A stretch of 64,000 nucleotides of DNA from Prevotella sp. Lineage in GTDB: Bacteria > Bacteroidota > Bacteroidia > Bacteroidales > Bacteroidaceae. The notes under the pieces were generated by a model, which saw only the letters and a list, made by a program, of their open reading frames with translations, was not told where the DNA came from and did no database searches. A program made the translations under genes and the position numbers. Location: contig JAFZAP010000054.1 of assembly GCA_017557185.1 (NCBI GenBank), positions 1 to 64,000 of the forward strand. Direction: 5' to 3'. Positions 8,435-18,157 of this stretch are shown one piece after another. Every line of letters begins with the position of its first letter. Positions within the stretch are counted from its first letter, which is position 1.

Positions 8435-9064
8435 ATGGAAGTTAGTGTATTGAATGTCAACGGTCAGGAGACCGGAAGAAAGGTAACTCTGAACGAGGCC
8501 ATCTTTGGAATCGAACCTAATGACCACGTTCTGTATCTCGCTGTGAAGCAGTATCTCGCCAACCAGCGTCAGGGTACGGCTAAATCGAAGGAAAGAAGTG
8601 AAATCACCGGCTCGACCCGCAAGCTCATCCGCCAGAAGGGTAGTGGCGGCGCACGCCGTGGTGATATCAAGTCGCCCGTTCTGAAGGGTGGTGGCCGCGT
8701 GTTCGGTCCGCAGCCCCGCGACTACAGCCAGAAGCTGAACAAGAAGGTGAAGGTGCTGGCTCGCAAGTCGGCTCTCTCGTACAAGGCTCAGGAGAACGCA
8801 ATCATCGTCGTTGAGGACTTCAACTTCGAAGCTCCGAAGACAAAGGATTTCGTGAACTTCGCAAAGAATCTCAAAATCGAGAATGCAAAGTCGCTCCTCC
8901 TTCTGCCCGAAGTGAATAAAAACGTATATTTGTCGGCTCGTAACTTGCAGCGCGCTCAGGTGATGACAGCTACGGCTCTCAATGCCTACAAGGTTTTGAA
9001 TGCTGATGTGCTCGTTATGACTGAAAAGTCGCTCGAGGCTATCGACGGAATCTTAAACAAGTAA
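8435..9064 (+). CDS. rplD: 50S ribosomal protein L4
   Basis: This 209-residue protein lines the peptide exit tunnel. [22 protein letters not shown] is partly visible around residues 68-90 and forms the tunnel loop, next to the site where macrolide-resistance changes are known; the loop shows no obvious deletion. L4 is the autoregulator of the S10 operon in enterobacteria, which makes the structured leader before rplC worth comparing. It starts 1 base after rplC and ends 15 bases before rplW. Confidence 0.97.
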   Translation: MEVSVLNVNGQETGRKVTLNEAIFGIEPNDHVLYLAVKQYLANQRQGTAKSKERSEITGSTRKLIRQKGSGGARRGDIKSPVLKGGGRVFGPQPRDYSQKLNKKVKVLARKSALSYKAQENAIIVVEDFNFEAPKTKDFVNFAKNLKIENAKSLLLLPEVNKNVYLSARNLQRAQVMTATALNAYKVLNADVLVMTEKSLEAIDGILNK

Positions 9065-9079
9065 AAGGAGGATTCAGAT

Positions 9080-9373
9080 ATGAAGTTTATCATTAAGCCC
9101 CTGGTCACTGAGAAGATGACCAAAATCACTGAGAAGCAGGAAAACCGTTTCGGTTTCGTGGTTCGTCCCGAGGCTAACAAGCTCCAGATTAAGAACGAGG
9201 TCGAGGAAACCTATAAGGTTACAGTGATGGACGTGAACACAGCTCGCTATGCCGGCAAGCGCTCGTCGCGCTACACTAAGGCAGGTCTTGTGAAAGGCCA
9301 GAAGCCTGCGTTCAAGAAAGCAATCGTCACTCTGAAAGAGGGCGAGACAATTGATTTTTACAGCAATATTTAA
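9080..9373 (+). CDS. rplW: 50S ribosomal protein L23
   Basis: This 97-residue protein sits at the tunnel exit, where it docks trigger factor and the signal recognition particle. The KFIIKPLVTEKMTKI start and the VMDVNTARYAGK segment fit the family. A purine-rich GGAGG lies 8-12 bases before the ATG, although ribosome-binding sites of that type matter less in this phylum. It is followed by rplB after 6 bases. Confidence 0.96.
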   Translation: MKFIIKPLVTEKMTKITEKQENRFGFVVRPEANKLQIKNEVEETYKVTVMDVNTARYAGKRSSRYTKAGLVKGQKPAFKKAIVTLKEGETIDFYSNI

Positions 9374-9379
9374 TAAGAA

Positions 9380-10207
9380 ATGGCAGTACGTAAATTAAAA
9401 CCGGTTACTCCGGGACAAAGACACAAGGTTATTGGCACGTTCGAGGATATTACTGCATCCGTGCCAGAGAAGTCTCTCGTTTTCGGCAAGCGTTCTACCG
9501 GCGGTCGTAACAACACCGGTAAGATGACTGTCCGCTACATGGGCGGCGGCCACAAGAGAAAGTATCGTCTTATCGACTTCAAACGTGAGAAAGATGGTGT
9601 TCCAGCTGTAGTGAAGACAATCGAGTACGATCCGAACCGCTCGGCTCGCATCGCCCTGTTGTACTACGCTGATGGTGAAAAACGTTACATTATTGCTCCT
9701 AACGGACTGCAGGTGGGTGCAACACTGATGTCGGGTGCAGAGGCTGCTCCTGAGGTTGGTAACACCCTGCCGCTGGCAAACATCCCCGTTGGTACCGTGA
9801 TCCACAACATCGAGTTGCGTCCGGGCCAGGGTGCATTGCTGGTTCGTTCGGCTGGTAATTTTGCTCAGTTGACTTCTCGTGAAGGCAGTTACTGTGTGAT
9901 TAAGCTCCCTTCGGGTGAAACCCGCAAGGTACTCTCTGCTTGTAAGGCTACTGTAGGTAGTGTAGGCAACTCCGACCACGCTCTCGAGCAGTCGGGTAAG
10001 GCAGGCCGCTCACGCTGGCTCGGCCGTCGTCCTCACAACCGTGGTGTTGTCATGAACCCGCACGATCACCCGATGGGTGGTGGTGAAGGCCGTCAGTCTG
10101 GTGGACATCCGCGTTCACGTAAGGGCTTGTACGCTAAGGGCCTGAAGACTCGTGCACCGAAGAAGGCTTCGAACAAGTACATCATCGAAAGAGCTAACAA
10201 GAAGTAA
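9380..10207 (+). CDS. rplB: 50S ribosomal protein L2
   Basis: A 275-residue protein needed for subunit association and peptidyl transfer. The C-terminal [14 protein letters not shown] motif is intact, with His230 equivalent to the conserved histidine of the family. It is followed by the basic [10 protein letters not shown] segment that enters 23S rRNA. The length is normal. It is in the standard position between rplW and rpsS. Confidence 0.98.
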   Translation: MAVRKLKPVTPGQRHKVIGTFEDITASVPEKSLVFGKRSTGGRNNTGKMTVRYMGGGHKRKYRLIDFKREKDGVPAVVKTIEYDPNRSARIALLYYADGEKRYIIAPNGLQVGATLMSGAEAAPEVGNTLPLANIPVGTVIHNIELRPGQGALLVRSAGNFAQLTSREGSYCVIKLPSGETRKVLSACKATVGSVGNSDHALEQSGKAGRSRWLGRRPHNRGVVMNPHDHPMGGGEGRQSGGHPRSRKGLYAKGLKTRAPKKASNKYIIERANKK

Positions 10208-10228
10208 ACAAGTTAACAAGAGTAAATT

Positions 10229-10495
10229 ATGAGTCGTTCACTTAAAAAAGGCCCGTATATCAACGTATCGCTCGAGAAGAAGATTCTCGCCATGAATGAG
10301 AGCGGTAAGAAGACTGTCGTCAAGACATGGGCTCGTGCATCAATGATCTCCCCCGATTTCGTGGGACACACTGTTGCAGTTCATAACGGAAACAAATTTA
10401 TCCCTGTTTACATTACCGAGAATATGGTTGGCCACAAGCTGGGAGAGTTCTCACCGACACGTAAGTTCGGCGGCCATGCTGGTAACAAGAAATAA
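10229..10495 (+). CDS. rpsS: 30S ribosomal protein S19
   Basis: This 88-residue protein of the 30S head contacts S13 and the A-site tRNA region. [18 protein letters not shown] and the closing [18 protein letters not shown] segment are diagnostic. It has normal length and lies between rplB (21 bases) and rplV (36 bases). Confidence 0.97.
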   Translation: MSRSLKKGPYINVSLEKKILAMNESGKKTVVKTWARASMISPDFVGHTVAVHNGNKFIPVYITENMVGHKLGEFSPTRKFGGHAGNKK

Positions 10496-10531
10496 TCGGC
10501 AGGGTAGAACCATTTAAAACAACAAGCAATA

Positions 10532-10936
10532 ATGGGAAATAGAAAGAAACTCGCTGCCGAAGCAAGAAAGGCAGCTCTTAGAACACAATACTTCGCCAAG
10601 CTGAAAGGTGTTCCCTCTTCGCCCCGCAAGATGCGCTACGTGGTAGACATGATCCGCGGCATGGAGGTGGAGCGTGCTCTTGGCGTGCTGAGATTCTCGA
10701 AGAAGCAGGCCGCTGCAGACGTTGAGAAACTGCTGCGTTCGGCTATTGCCAACTGGGAAGCTAAGAATGACCGCAAGGCCGAGGCCGGCGAACTCTATGT
10801 GAGCCGTGTCTTTGTTGACGAAGGTGTTACGATGAAGCGCATGCGTCCTGCTCCCCAGGGCCGCGGCTATCGCATCCGCAAGCGCTCGAACCACGTGACG
10901 CTGTTTGTAGATACCAAAACTAATGACGAAAAATAA
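10532..10936 (+). CDS. rplV: 50S ribosomal protein L22
   Basis: A 134-residue protein whose long beta hairpin lines the exit tunnel opposite L4. The [15 protein letters not shown] segment and the [20 protein letters not shown] hairpin are visible. The hairpin has no deletion of the kind known from macrolide-resistant strains. It lies 9 bases before rpsC. Confidence 0.97.
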   Translation: MGNRKKLAAEARKAALRTQYFAKLKGVPSSPRKMRYVVDMIRGMEVERALGVLRFSKKQAAADVEKLLRSAIANWEAKNDRKAEAGELYVSRVFVDEGVTMKRMRPAPQGRGYRIRKRSNHVTLFVDTKTNDEK

Positions 10937-10945
10937 TTAAGTAGA

Positions 10946-11680
10946 ATGGGACAGAAAGTTAATCCGATCAGCAACCGTCTGGGTATTATCCGTGGTTGGG
11001 ATTCAAATTGGTACGGTGGCAAGAACTTCGGTGACAACCTCGTTGAGGACATGAAGATCCGTAAGTATCTGAACGAGCGCCTGGCCAAGGCCAGCGTTTC
11101 GAAGATTGTCATCGAGCGTACGCTGAAACTCGTCACCATTACTATCTGCACAGCCCGTCCGGGTATTGTCATTGGTAAAGGTGGACAGGACGTCGACAAA
11201 CTGAAGGAAGAGCTGAAGAAGCTCTATAAGAAGGATATTCAGATCAATATCTATGAAGTCAAGAAACCCGAGCTCGACGCTAATATCGTGGCTAATAACA
11301 TCGCTCGCCAGGTGGAGGGTAAGATTGCTTACCGCCGTGCCATCAAGATGGCTATTCAGAACACGATGCGTGCCGGTGCCGAGGGTATCAAGGTGCAGAT
11401 CAGCGGCCGTCTGAACGGTGCAGAGATTGCGCGCAGCGAGATGTACAAAGAAGGACGTACTCCCCTGCACACTTTCCGCGCTGACATCGACTACTGCCCG
11501 ACGGAAGCACTTACAAAGGTTGGCCTGCTCGGCATCAAGGTATGGATCTGCCGTGGCGAAGTCTATGGTGAGCGTGATCTCACTCCCAACTTCTCGCAGG
11601 AGAAGCAGGGTGGCAGCCGTGGTAACGGCCGTGGCGAGCGTCGCGGACGTGGTGACCGTAAGAGAAACAATAACCGTTAA
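10946..11680 (+). CDS. rpsC: 30S ribosomal protein S3
   Basis: This 244-residue protein lies at the mRNA entry channel. It has the N-terminal [20 protein letters not shown], a KH domain with the GKGG loop in [15 protein letters not shown] (about residues 72-86), and the conserved C-terminal [14 protein letters not shown]. After GVKVW-type strands it ends with a Gly/Arg-rich tail of about 25 residues ([15 protein letters not shown]), a common low-complexity extension in Bacteroidetes. It is 14 bases before rplP. Confidence 0.97.
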   Translation: MGQKVNPISNRLGIIRGWDSNWYGGKNFGDNLVEDMKIRKYLNERLAKASVSKIVIERTLKLVTITICTARPGIVIGKGGQDVDKLKEELKKLYKKDIQINIYEVKKPELDANIVANNIARQVEGKIAYRRAIKMAIQNTMRAGAEGIKVQISGRLNGAEIARSEMYKEGRTPLHTFRADIDYCPTEALTKVGLLGIKVWICRGEVYGERDLTPNFSQEKQGGSRGNGRGERRGRGDRKRNNNR

Positions 11681-11694
11681 AAAAGGAAGTTATC

Positions 11695-12123
11695 ATGTTA
11701 CAGCCAAAAAGAGTAAGATATAGAAGACCTCAAGATGGTCGTGGCAACAAAGGCAACGCCCACAGAGGTACACAGCTGGCTTTCGGCTCCTTCGGTATCA
11801 AGACGCTTGACGCCAAGTGGATTGACAGCCGCCAGATCGAGGCCGCTCGTGTAGCCATCAACCGTTATATGAACCGTGAAGGTCAGGTGTGGATCCGCAT
11901 CTTCCCGGATAAGCCTATCACCCGCAAGCCCGCCGACGTGCGTATGGGTAAGGGTAAAGGTGATCCCGCAGGATGGGTGGCTCCCGTAACTCCTGGTCGC
12001 ATCCTCTTCGAAGTAGAAGGTGTAAGCTTCGACATCGCCAAGGAGGCTCTCCGCCTCGGTGCCCAGAAGCTGCCCGTGAAGACTAAGTTTGTTGTAAGAC
12101 GTGACTACGATAAAAACGCATAA
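11695..12123 (+). CDS. rplP: 50S ribosomal protein L16
   Basis: A 142-residue protein near the A-site tRNA elbow. [16 protein letters not shown] and the [20 protein letters not shown] segment identify it. The Arg in the RMGKGKG segment is close to the site hydroxylated by YcfD-type enzymes in some bacteria. It is followed after 3 bases by rpmC. Confidence 0.97.
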   Translation: MLQPKRVRYRRPQDGRGNKGNAHRGTQLAFGSFGIKTLDAKWIDSRQIEAARVAINRYMNREGQVWIRIFPDKPITRKPADVRMGKGKGDPAGWVAPVTPGRILFEVEGVSFDIAKEALRLGAQKLPVKTKFVVRRDYDKNA

Positions 12124-12126
12124 GCT

Positions 12127-12321
12127 ATGAAAATGAATGAATTGAAAGACATCGAGCTGAAAGACCTGCTCGAGAAGGTGGAGAACGCAGAAGAGAAGCT
12201 CCAGCAGCTGAAACTGAACCATTCGATTGCTCCGCTTGAGAATCCCTCACAGATCAAGGCTGTGCGTCGTGACATCGCTCGTATGAAGACTGAACTTCGC
12301 CAGAGAGAACTTAATAAATAA
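12127..12321 (+). CDS. rpmC: 50S ribosomal protein L29
   Basis: This 64-residue two-helix protein lies beside L23 at the tunnel exit. The [18 protein letters not shown] start and the [20 protein letters not shown] second helix match the family. Spacing to both neighbours is 2 or 3 bases if the first ATG of rpsQ is used. Confidence 0.95.
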   Translation: MKMNELKDIELKDLLEKVENAEEKLQQLKLNHSIAPLENPSQIKAVRRDIARMKTELRQRELNK

Positions 12322-12332
12322 CAATGGTCCAG

Positions 12333-12590
12333 ATGGAAACAAGAAATTTAAGAAAAACAAGACAGGGTGTCGTGATCAGCAACAAAATGGATAAAACCAT
12401 CGTTATTGCCGCTAAGTTCAAGGAGAAGCACCCGATCTATGGTAAGTTCGTCCAGAAGACGAAAAAGTACCATGCACATGACGAGAAGAATGAGTGCAAC
12501 ATCGGTGATACCGTACTCATTATGGAGACCCGCCCTCTCTCGAAAACTAAGAGATGGAGATTAGTACAAATCGTAGAAAAAGCTAAGTAA
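12333..12590 (+). CDS. rpsQ: 30S ribosomal protein S17
   Basis: An 85-residue rRNA-binding protein needed early in 30S assembly. The [20 protein letters not shown] start matches relatives in the phylum, so the ATG at 12333 is preferred. An in-frame ATG at 12324 would add three residues (MVQ) and cannot be excluded. The [20 protein letters not shown] and [11 protein letters not shown] segments are diagnostic. Confidence 0.95.
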   Translation: METRNLRKTRQGVVISNKMDKTIVIAAKFKEKHPIYGKFVQKTKKYHAHDEKNECNIGDTVLIMETRPLSKTKRWRLVQIVEKAK

Positions 12591-12592
12591 TT

Positions 12593-12958
12593 ATGATACA
12601 AGCAGAATCAAGACTTACAGTATGTGATAACAGCGGCGCCCGTGAGGCTCTGTGCATCCGTGTCCTCGGTGGCACGCGCCGTCGTTATGCCAGCGTGGGC
12701 GACATCATCGTCGTCACCGTCAAGAATGCCATTCCCACGTCCGACGTGAAGAAGGGCACCGTATCAAAGGCTTTGATCGTTCGCACGAAGAAAGAGATCC
12801 GTCGCGCCGACGGCTCGTACATCCGCTTCGACGACAATGCTTGTGTGCTGCTGAACAACGCAGGCGAGCTCCGCGGCAGCCGTATCTTCGGCCCCGTTGC
12901 CCGCGAGCTGCGTGCCGTCAACATGAAGGTCGTTTCACTGGCACCTGAGGTTCTTTAA
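12593..12958 (+). CDS. rplN: 50S ribosomal protein L14
   Basis: This 121-residue protein lies at the subunit interface and is a target of the silencing factor Rsf[21 protein letters not shown] and the C-terminal [13 protein letters not shown] are highly conserved in the family. Two bases separate it from rpsQ. Confidence 0.98.
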   Translation: MIQAESRLTVCDNSGAREALCIRVLGGTRRRYASVGDIIVVTVKNAIPTSDVKKGTVSKALIVRTKKEIRRADGSYIRFDDNACVLLNNAGELRGSRIFGPVARELRAVNMKVVSLAPEVL

Positions 12959-12979
12959 TCTTTTAAACAAAGTACAGTA

Positions 12980-13297
12980 ATGAGTAAGTTACATATTAGG
13001 AAAAACGATACAGTCGTCGTCCTGGCCGGTGAGGACAAGGGCAAGACTGGAAAGGTGCTCAAGGTGCTGGTTAAGGAGAACCGTGCCATCGTAGAGGGTG
13101 TGAACATCGTCTCGAAGAGTGCCAAGCCTTCAGCCAAACACCCCCAGGGTGGCATCATCAAGCAGGAGGCTCCGATTCATATGTCAAATTTGAATCTGAT
13201 CGACCCGAAGAGTGGCAAGCCCACACGCATCGCCATCAAGCGCGAAGGCAAGAACGTGGTCCGTATCGCTAAAAAGTCAGGGGAGGTAATTAAGTAA
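12980..13297 (+). CDS. rplX: 50S ribosomal protein L24
   Basis: A 105-residue assembly-initiator protein. The N-terminal KOW motif is clear ([21 protein letters not shown]), and [18 protein letters not shown] follows. Its TAA stop overlaps the rplE ATG by one base (TAATG), which points to coupled translation. Confidence 0.97.
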   Translation: MSKLHIRKNDTVVVLAGEDKGKTGKVLKVLVKENRAIVEGVNIVSKSAKPSAKHPQGGIIKQEAPIHMSNLNLIDPKSGKPTRIAIKREGKNVVRIAKKSGEVIK

Positions 13298-13851
13298 TGG
13301 ATACAGCACAGTTAAAGAAAGTTTACAAGGAGCAGATCGCCCCTGAACTTCAGAAGCAGTTCAACTATTCTTCAGCAATGCAGGTTCCTGTCCTGAAGAA
13401 GATTGTGATCAACCAGGGTCTTGGCGACGCTACGCAGGATAAGAAGATTATCGACGTGGCCATGAACGAGATCTCTGCCATTGCCGGTCAGAAGGCCGTT
13501 ACTACTTATTCGAAGAAGGATATCGCCAACTTCAAGCTGCGTAAGAAGATGCCGATCGGCGTCATGGTAACACTCCGCCGTGAGCGCATGTATGAGTTCC
13601 TCGAGAAGCTCGTGCGCATCGCACTTCCCCGTATCCGCGACTTCAAGGGTATCGAGAGCAAGTTCGACGGACGTGGCAACTACACGCTCGGCGTACAGGA
13701 GCAGATCATCTTCCCCGAGATCAACATCGACCAGATCGACCGCATCCAGGGTATGAACATCACCTTCGTCACCTCGGCCCAGACCGATGAAGAGGGCTAC
13801 GCTCTGCTCAAGGCATTCGGACTTCCATTCAAGAACGCTAAAAACGATTAA
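13297..13851 (+). CDS. rplE: 50S ribosomal protein L5
   Basis: A 184-residue protein that binds 5S rRNA and contacts the P-site t[23 protein letters not shown] and [15 protein letters not shown] are diagnostic, as is [11 protein letters not shown] near the C-terminus. The start overlaps the rplX stop by one base. Confidence 0.98.
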   Translation: MDTAQLKKVYKEQIAPELQKQFNYSSAMQVPVLKKIVINQGLGDATQDKKIIDVAMNEISAIAGQKAVTTYSKKDIANFKLRKKMPIGVMVTLRRERMYEFLEKLVRIALPRIRDFKGIESKFDGRGNYTLGVQEQIIFPEINIDQIDRIQGMNITFVTSAQTDEEGYALLKAFGLPFKNAKND

Positions 13852-13856
13852 GAGAT

Positions 13857-14159
13857 ATGGCAAAAGAATCAATGAAAGCTCGCGAGGTGAAGCGTGCAAA
13901 GCTCGTCGCCCGTTACGCTGAGAAGCGCGCAGCTCTGAAGAAGGTTATCGCTACCGCTGAGGATCCCGCCGAAGCTTATGAGGCTGCTCGCAAGTTGCAG
14001 GCTATCCCCAAGAACGCCAACCCCATCCGTCTGCACAACCGCTGCAAGATCACGGGTCGTCCGAAGGGATACATCCGCCAGTTCGGCCTTTCGCGTATTC
14101 AGTTCCGCGAGATGGCTTCCGCAGGTCTCATCCCCGGTGTGAAGAAGGCAAGCTGGTAA
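13857..14159 (+). CDS. rpsN: 30S ribosomal protein S14, zinc-free long form
   Basis: This 100-residue protein of the 30S head has the C-terminal [20 protein letters not shown] block. It contains a single cysteine ([10 protein letters not shown]) and lacks the paired CxxC motifs of the short zinc-binding form, so it belongs to the long, zinc-independent class. rpmJ in this operon also lacks the full zinc ligand set. Confidence 0.96.
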   Translation: MAKESMKAREVKRAKLVARYAEKRAALKKVIATAEDPAEAYEAARKLQAIPKNANPIRLHNRCKITGRPKGYIRQFGLSRIQFREMASAGLIPGVKKASW

Positions 14160-14233
14160 TCAATCCGGATACAGCAAGAGATTTATTTTTTAATATTGTC
14201 GGGGGAGTCCCGATTAATTAAACATTATTTTTT

Positions 14234-14629
14234 ATGACAGATCCAATAGCAGATTATCTGACCAGGCTCAGAAACGCAATCATGGCTCATCACCGTGTTG
14301 TTGAGATTCCTGCGTCAAACTTGAAGAAGGAAATCACTAAGATTCTCTTCGAGAAGGGCTATATCCTGAACTACAAGTTCGTCGAGGATGGCCCTCAGGG
14401 TACCATCAAGGTTGCCTTGAAGTACGACCCTGTAACAAGAACAAGCGCTATCAAGAATTTGAAGCGAGTGTCCACACCAGGTCTCCGCCAGTACACTGGT
14501 TACAAGGACATGCCGAGAGTTATTAACGGACTGGGTATTGCTATCTTATCCACGTCGCAAGGTGTTATGACAAACAAAGAGGCTGCCGACCTGAAGATTG
14601 GCGGCGAGGTGCTTTGCTACGTCTATTAA
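14234..14629 (+). CDS. rpsH: 30S ribosomal protein S8
   Basis: A 131-residue central-domain protein of the 30S subunit and, in enterobacteria, the autoregulator of the spc operon. MTDPIADYLTRLRNAI and the C-terminal GIAILSTSQGVMTNKEA are conserved. The 74-base gap before it is larger than most in this block and includes a GTCGGGGGAGTCCCGATTAA palindromic segment near 14199-14218. Confidence 0.97.
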   Translation: MTDPIADYLTRLRNAIMAHHRVVEIPASNLKKEITKILFEKGYILNYKFVEDGPQGTIKVALKYDPVTRTSAIKNLKRVSTPGLRQYTGYKDMPRVINGLGIAILSTSQGVMTNKEAADLKIGGEVLCYVY

Positions 14630-14643
14630 TTGGAGGATTGAAT

Positions 14644-15213
14644 ATGTCTAGAATAGGAAAAATGCCAATTAGTATTCCTGCTGGCGTAACCGTATCGCAG
14701 GACAAGGACGGTGTCGTTACCGTGAAGGGCCCGAAGGGCGAACTCTCGCAGAAAGTAGACCGTGCCATCGACATGAAGATGGAAGATGGTCATATTACAT
14801 TTGAGATCAATGAGAACAGCCCCGTGAACATCAAGCAGAAGCAGGCTTTCCACGGACTCTATCGCGCACTTATCAACAATATGGTTGTCGGTGTCAGCGA
14901 GGGTTACAAGAAAGAGCTCGAGCTCGTCGGCGTCGGCTACCGTGTTTCTAACCAGGGCAACCTCATCGAGTTCTCCCTCGGTTATACTCACCCCATCTTC
15001 ATTCAGCTTCCCAAGGAAGTGAAGGTTGAAACCAAGATGGAGCGCAACCAGAACCCCCAGATCATTCTGGAGAGCTGCGACAAGCAGTTGCTGGGTCTCA
15101 TCTGTGCCAAGATCCGTTCTTTCCGTATGCCTGAGCCTTATAAGGGTAAGGGTATCTTGTTCAAGGGCGAGGTTATCCGTCGCAAGTCGGGTAAGTCGGC
15201 CGCAGCTAAATAA
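14644..15213 (+). CDS. rplF: 50S ribosomal protein L6
   Basis: A 189-residue protein at the base of the L7/L12 stalk. MSRIGKMPISIPAGV is the family start, so the ATG at 14644 is used; the longer in-frame start at 14614 would overlap rpsH and add 10 unconserved residues. GGAGG lies 7-11 bases before this ATG. The PYKGKGILFKGEVIRRKSGK C-terminus is diagnostic. Confidence 0.97.
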   Translation: MSRIGKMPISIPAGVTVSQDKDGVVTVKGPKGELSQKVDRAIDMKMEDGHITFEINENSPVNIKQKQAFHGLYRALINNMVVGVSEGYKKELELVGVGYRVSNQGNLIEFSLGYTHPIFIQLPKEVKVETKMERNQNPQIILESCDKQLLGLICAKIRSFRMPEPYKGKGILFKGEVIRRKSGKSAAAK

Positions 15214-15247
15214 TAATTAGGTGATTAACGATTAAGGATTAATTATT

Positions 15248-15592
15248 ATGACAACAAAGAAAGTTGAAAGACGAATCAAGATAAAGTACAGAATTCGTAA
15301 GAGCGTAAACGGAACCGCAGAGCGTCCCCGCCTGAGCGTCTTCCGCAGCAATAAGCAGATTTACGCACAAGTTATTAATGATTTGACCGGTAAGACCCTT
15401 GCTTCCGCATCGTCGCTCGGACTCGAGAAGATGCCTAAGAAGGAGCAGGCTGCCAAGGTTGGCGAACTCGTTGCTGAGAAGGCACAGGCTGCTGGCGTAA
15501 CGACTGTTGTGTTCGACCGTAACGGCTATCTCTATCACGGACGTGTGAAGGAACTTGCTGATGGTGCTCGTAAGGGTGGTCTTAAATTTTAA
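15248..15592 (+). CDS. rplR: 50S ribosomal protein L18
   Basis: This 114-residue protein carries 5S rRNA into the 50S subunit. [18 protein letters not shown] and [20 protein letters not shown] are diagnostic. The spacing is 34 bases from rplF and 6 bases to rpsE. Confidence 0.97.
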   Translation: MTTKKVERRIKIKYRIRKSVNGTAERPRLSVFRSNKQIYAQVINDLTGKTLASASSLGLEKMPKKEQAAKVGELVAEKAQAAGVTTVVFDRNGYLYHGRVKELADGARKGGLKF

Positions 15593-15598
15593 ACGATT

Positions 15599-16111
15599 AT
15601 GGCAATGAATAGAGTAAAAATAAATAGTGACGTTGAGTTGAAAGACCGTCTGGTAGCCATCAACCGTGTTACGAAAGTAACCAAGGGTGGACGTACCTTC
15701 ACATTCGCTGCTATCGTCGTTGTTGGTGACGGTAAGGGCGTTATCGGCTGGGGCCTCGGCAAGGCCGGTGAAGTGACTGCTGCCATCGCCAAGGGTGTTG
15801 AGTCTGCCAAGAAGAATCTTGTGAAGGTTCCCGTGCTGAAGGGCACCATCCCCCACGAGGTAGAGTATTCTTTCGGTGGTGCACAGGTGCTCCTCCGTCC
15901 CGCTGCCCCTGGTACGGGTGTGAAGGCCGGTGGTGCTATGCGCGCCGTGCTTGAGAGCATTGGTATCACTGACGTGATTGCAAAGTCGAAGGGTTCTTCT
16001 AACCCTCACAACCTGGTCAAGGCTACTATCGCTGCCCTCAGCGAGACGCGTGATGCTTTCGCCGTTGCTGCCGACCGTGGTGTGTCGCTCGACAAAGTGT
16101 TTAACGGATAA
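15599..16111 (+). CDS. rpsE: 30S ribosomal protein S5
   Basis: A 170-residue accuracy-related protein at the mRNA entry side. [19 protein letters not shown] contains the loop where spectinomycin-resistance changes are known elsewhere, and it shows no deletion. [15 protein letters not shown] and [11 protein letters not shown] complete the family pattern. Confidence 0.98.
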   Translation: MAMNRVKINSDVELKDRLVAINRVTKVTKGGRTFTFAAIVVVGDGKGVIGWGLGKAGEVTAAIAKGVESAKKNLVKVPVLKGTIPHEVEYSFGGAQVLLRPAAPGTGVKAGGAMRAVLESIGITDVIAKSKGSSNPHNLVKATIAALSETRDAFAVAADRGVSLDKVFNG

Positions 16112-16128
16112 AAATGGGAGAAAAAACA

Positions 16129-16305
16129 ATGGCAACAATTAAAGTCAAGCAAATCAAGAGTAAGATTGGTTACCCAATCGATCAGAAGCGCACGCTTCAG
16201 GCACTTGGTCTCCACAAGATTTCACAGGTTGTTGAAGTTGAGGATAATCCCAGTGTCCGCGGCATGATTGCAAAGGTACATCATCTGGTGACCGTAGTTG
16301 AGTAA
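16129..16305 (+). CDS. rpmD: 50S ribosomal protein L30
   Basis: A 58-residue protein beginning MATIKVKQIKSKIGYPIDQK, which matches relatives. The ATG at 16129 is preferred over the in-frame ATG at 16114, which would add five residues (MGEKT). The choice is not certain. It ends with KVHHLVTVVE and lies 45 bases before rplO. Confidence 0.92.
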   Translation: MATIKVKQIKSKIGYPIDQKRTLQALGLHKISQVVEVEDNPSVRGMIAKVHHLVTVVE

Positions 16306-16350
16306 TTTTCACAAATTTGACAACACGTAATCTATTTAAAAGGAACTATT

Positions 16351-16797
16351 ATGAAGTTAAATAATTTGAAACCTGCAGCTGGCTCAACTCATTCACGTCG
16401 TCGTATCGGTCGTGGTCCCGGTTCGGGACTCGGCGGTACTTCTACCCGTGGTCACAAGGGTGCAAAGGCTCGTTCTGGTTATAAGAAGAAGGTCGGATTC
16501 GAAGGTGGTCAGATGCCGTTGCAGCGTCGCCTTCCGAAGTCTGGATTCAAGAACATCAACCACAAGGAATACTTCGCTGTGAACCTGGATGCCCTCCAGG
16601 CCATTGCAGAGAAGATGAACCTCACGAAGGTTGGTATTGCTGAAATGAAGGCTGCCGGACTGTTCAGCGGCAAGAAGCTCGTCAAGGTTCTTGGCAACGG
16701 TGAACTCAAGGCTAAGCTCGAAGTGGAGGCTCATGCATTCTCAAAAACTGCCGAGGAAGCTATCAAGGCAGTAGGTGGTAACACAACTATTATCTAA
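16351..16797 (+). CDS. rplO: 50S ribosomal protein L15
   Basis: This 148-residue late-assembly protein has the Gly/Arg-rich start typical of L15 (RRRIGRGPGSGLGGTSTRGH) and the FEGGQMPLQRRLPKSGF motif. It is followed after 5 bases by secY, the usual coupling of L15 with the translocon. Confidence 0.97.
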   Translation: MKLNNLKPAAGSTHSRRRIGRGPGSGLGGTSTRGHKGAKARSGYKKKVGFEGGQMPLQRRLPKSGFKNINHKEYFAVNLDALQAIAEKMNLTKVGIAEMKAAGLFSGKKLVKVLGNGELKAKLEVEAHAFSKTAEEAIKAVGGNTTII

Positions 16798-16802
16798 GAA
16801 AA

Positions 16803-18143
16803 ATGAAGAAGTTAATTGAGTACCTGAAGAACTGTTGGAAGGTTGAGGATCTGCGCCAGCGACTCCTCATCACCCTTCTGTTCGTGGCCATTTACCGTTT
16901 CGGATCATTCGTGGTGCTTCCCGGTATCGATCCGAGTAGTCTGAGCAACCTGCATTCGCAGACAGAGGGTGGACTGATGTCCCTGCTCGACATGTTCTCT
17001 GGTGGTGCATTCTCCAATGCGTCGATCTTCGCACTTGGAATCATGCCGTACATCTCAGCTTCTATCGTCATGCAGCTCCTTGCTGTTGCTGTGCCTTACT
17101 TCCAGAAGATGCAGCGTGAAGGTGAGAGTGGCCGCAAGAAGATTAACATGTATACCCGCTATCTGACAGTAGCCATCCTGTTCTTCCAGGCTCCGTCATA
17201 TCTGCTGAACCTGAAGATGCAGGCAAGCCAGGCTCTGTCGACGGGTATCTCATGGACCGTCTTCATGTTCCCTGCCACGATCATCCTTGCAGCAGGTAGC
17301 ATGTTCATCCTTTGGCTGGGTGAGCGCATTACCGATAAGGGTGTGGGAAATGGTATCTCGCTGATCATTATGATCGGTATCATCGCACGTCTGCCGCAGG
17401 CATTCTTCCAGGAGTTCACCTCCCGTCTGCAGGCTATCTCCGGTGGTGGTATCATCATGTTCATCGCCGAGCTGCTCATTCTCTATGCTGTGATTTGTGC
17501 AGCAATTCTTCTTACGCAAGGCGTTCGCAAGGTTCCCGTGCAGTATGCAAAGCGTCTCGTAGGCAACAAGCAGTACGGTGGTGCACGTCAGTACATCCCC
17601 CTGAAGCTCTTTGCCGCTAACGTGATGCCTATCATCTTCGCTCAGGCCCTGATGTTCATCCCTCTCGCTTTCGTCCGCTATCAGTCGGAGAATGCTAGCT
17701 GGGCTGTGCGCTCACTGCTCGACAACCGCAGCTTGCTGTATAACATCATTTACGTGATTCTGATCATTCTCTTCACGTATTTCTATACAGCTATCACCAT
17801 GAACCCCACGCAGATGGCTGAGGACATGAAGCGCAACAACGGTTTCATTCCCGGTATCAAGCCCGGAAAGAACACGGCAGACTATATCGACACGATTATG
17901 TCGCGTATCACCCTGCCCGGTTCGCTCTTCATCGCATTCATTGCCATCATGCCCGCTCTTGCCGGACTGCTCAACGTGCAGCAGGCATTTGCACAGTTCT
18001 TCGGTGGTACGTCGCTCCTCATCCTCGTGGGTGTGGTCATCGACACGCTGCAGCAGATTGAAAGCTATCTGATGATGCGTCACTACGACGGCCTGCTTAA
18101 TTCGGGCCACACGCGTAGCAGTGGCGGAGTCGCAGCCTATTGA
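16803..18143 (+). CDS. secY: Protein translocase subunit SecY
   Basis: A 446-residue integral membrane protein forming the Sec channel. The ten membrane segments of the family can be followed, with the plug-region RFGSFVVLPGIDPSSL, the GIMPYISASIVMQLL second-helix block, and the cytoplasmic loop ending in MKRNNGFIPGIKPGKNTADYI, which meets SecA and the ribosome. The length is normal. It ends 14 bases before map. Confidence 0.98.
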   Translation: MKKLIEYLKNCWKVEDLRQRLLITLLFVAIYRFGSFVVLPGIDPSSLSNLHSQTEGGLMSLLDMFSGGAFSNASIFALGIMPYISASIVMQLLAVAVPYFQKMQREGESGRKKINMYTRYLTVAILFFQAPSYLLNLKMQASQALSTGISWTVFMFPATIILAAGSMFILWLGERITDKGVGNGISLIIMIGIIARLPQAFFQEFTSRLQAISGGGIIMFIAELLILYAVICAAILLTQGVRKVPVQYAKRLVGNKQYGGARQYIPLKLFAANVMPIIFAQALMFIPLAFVRYQSENASWAVRSLLDNRSLLYNIIYVILIILFTYFYTAITMNPTQMAEDMKRNNGFIPGIKPGKNTADYIDTIMSRITLPGSLFIAFIAIMPALAGLLNVQQAFAQFFGGTSLLILVGVVIDTLQQIESYLMMRHYDGLLNSGHTRSSGGVAAY

Positions 18144-18157
18144 TCTGATCTTGCGGA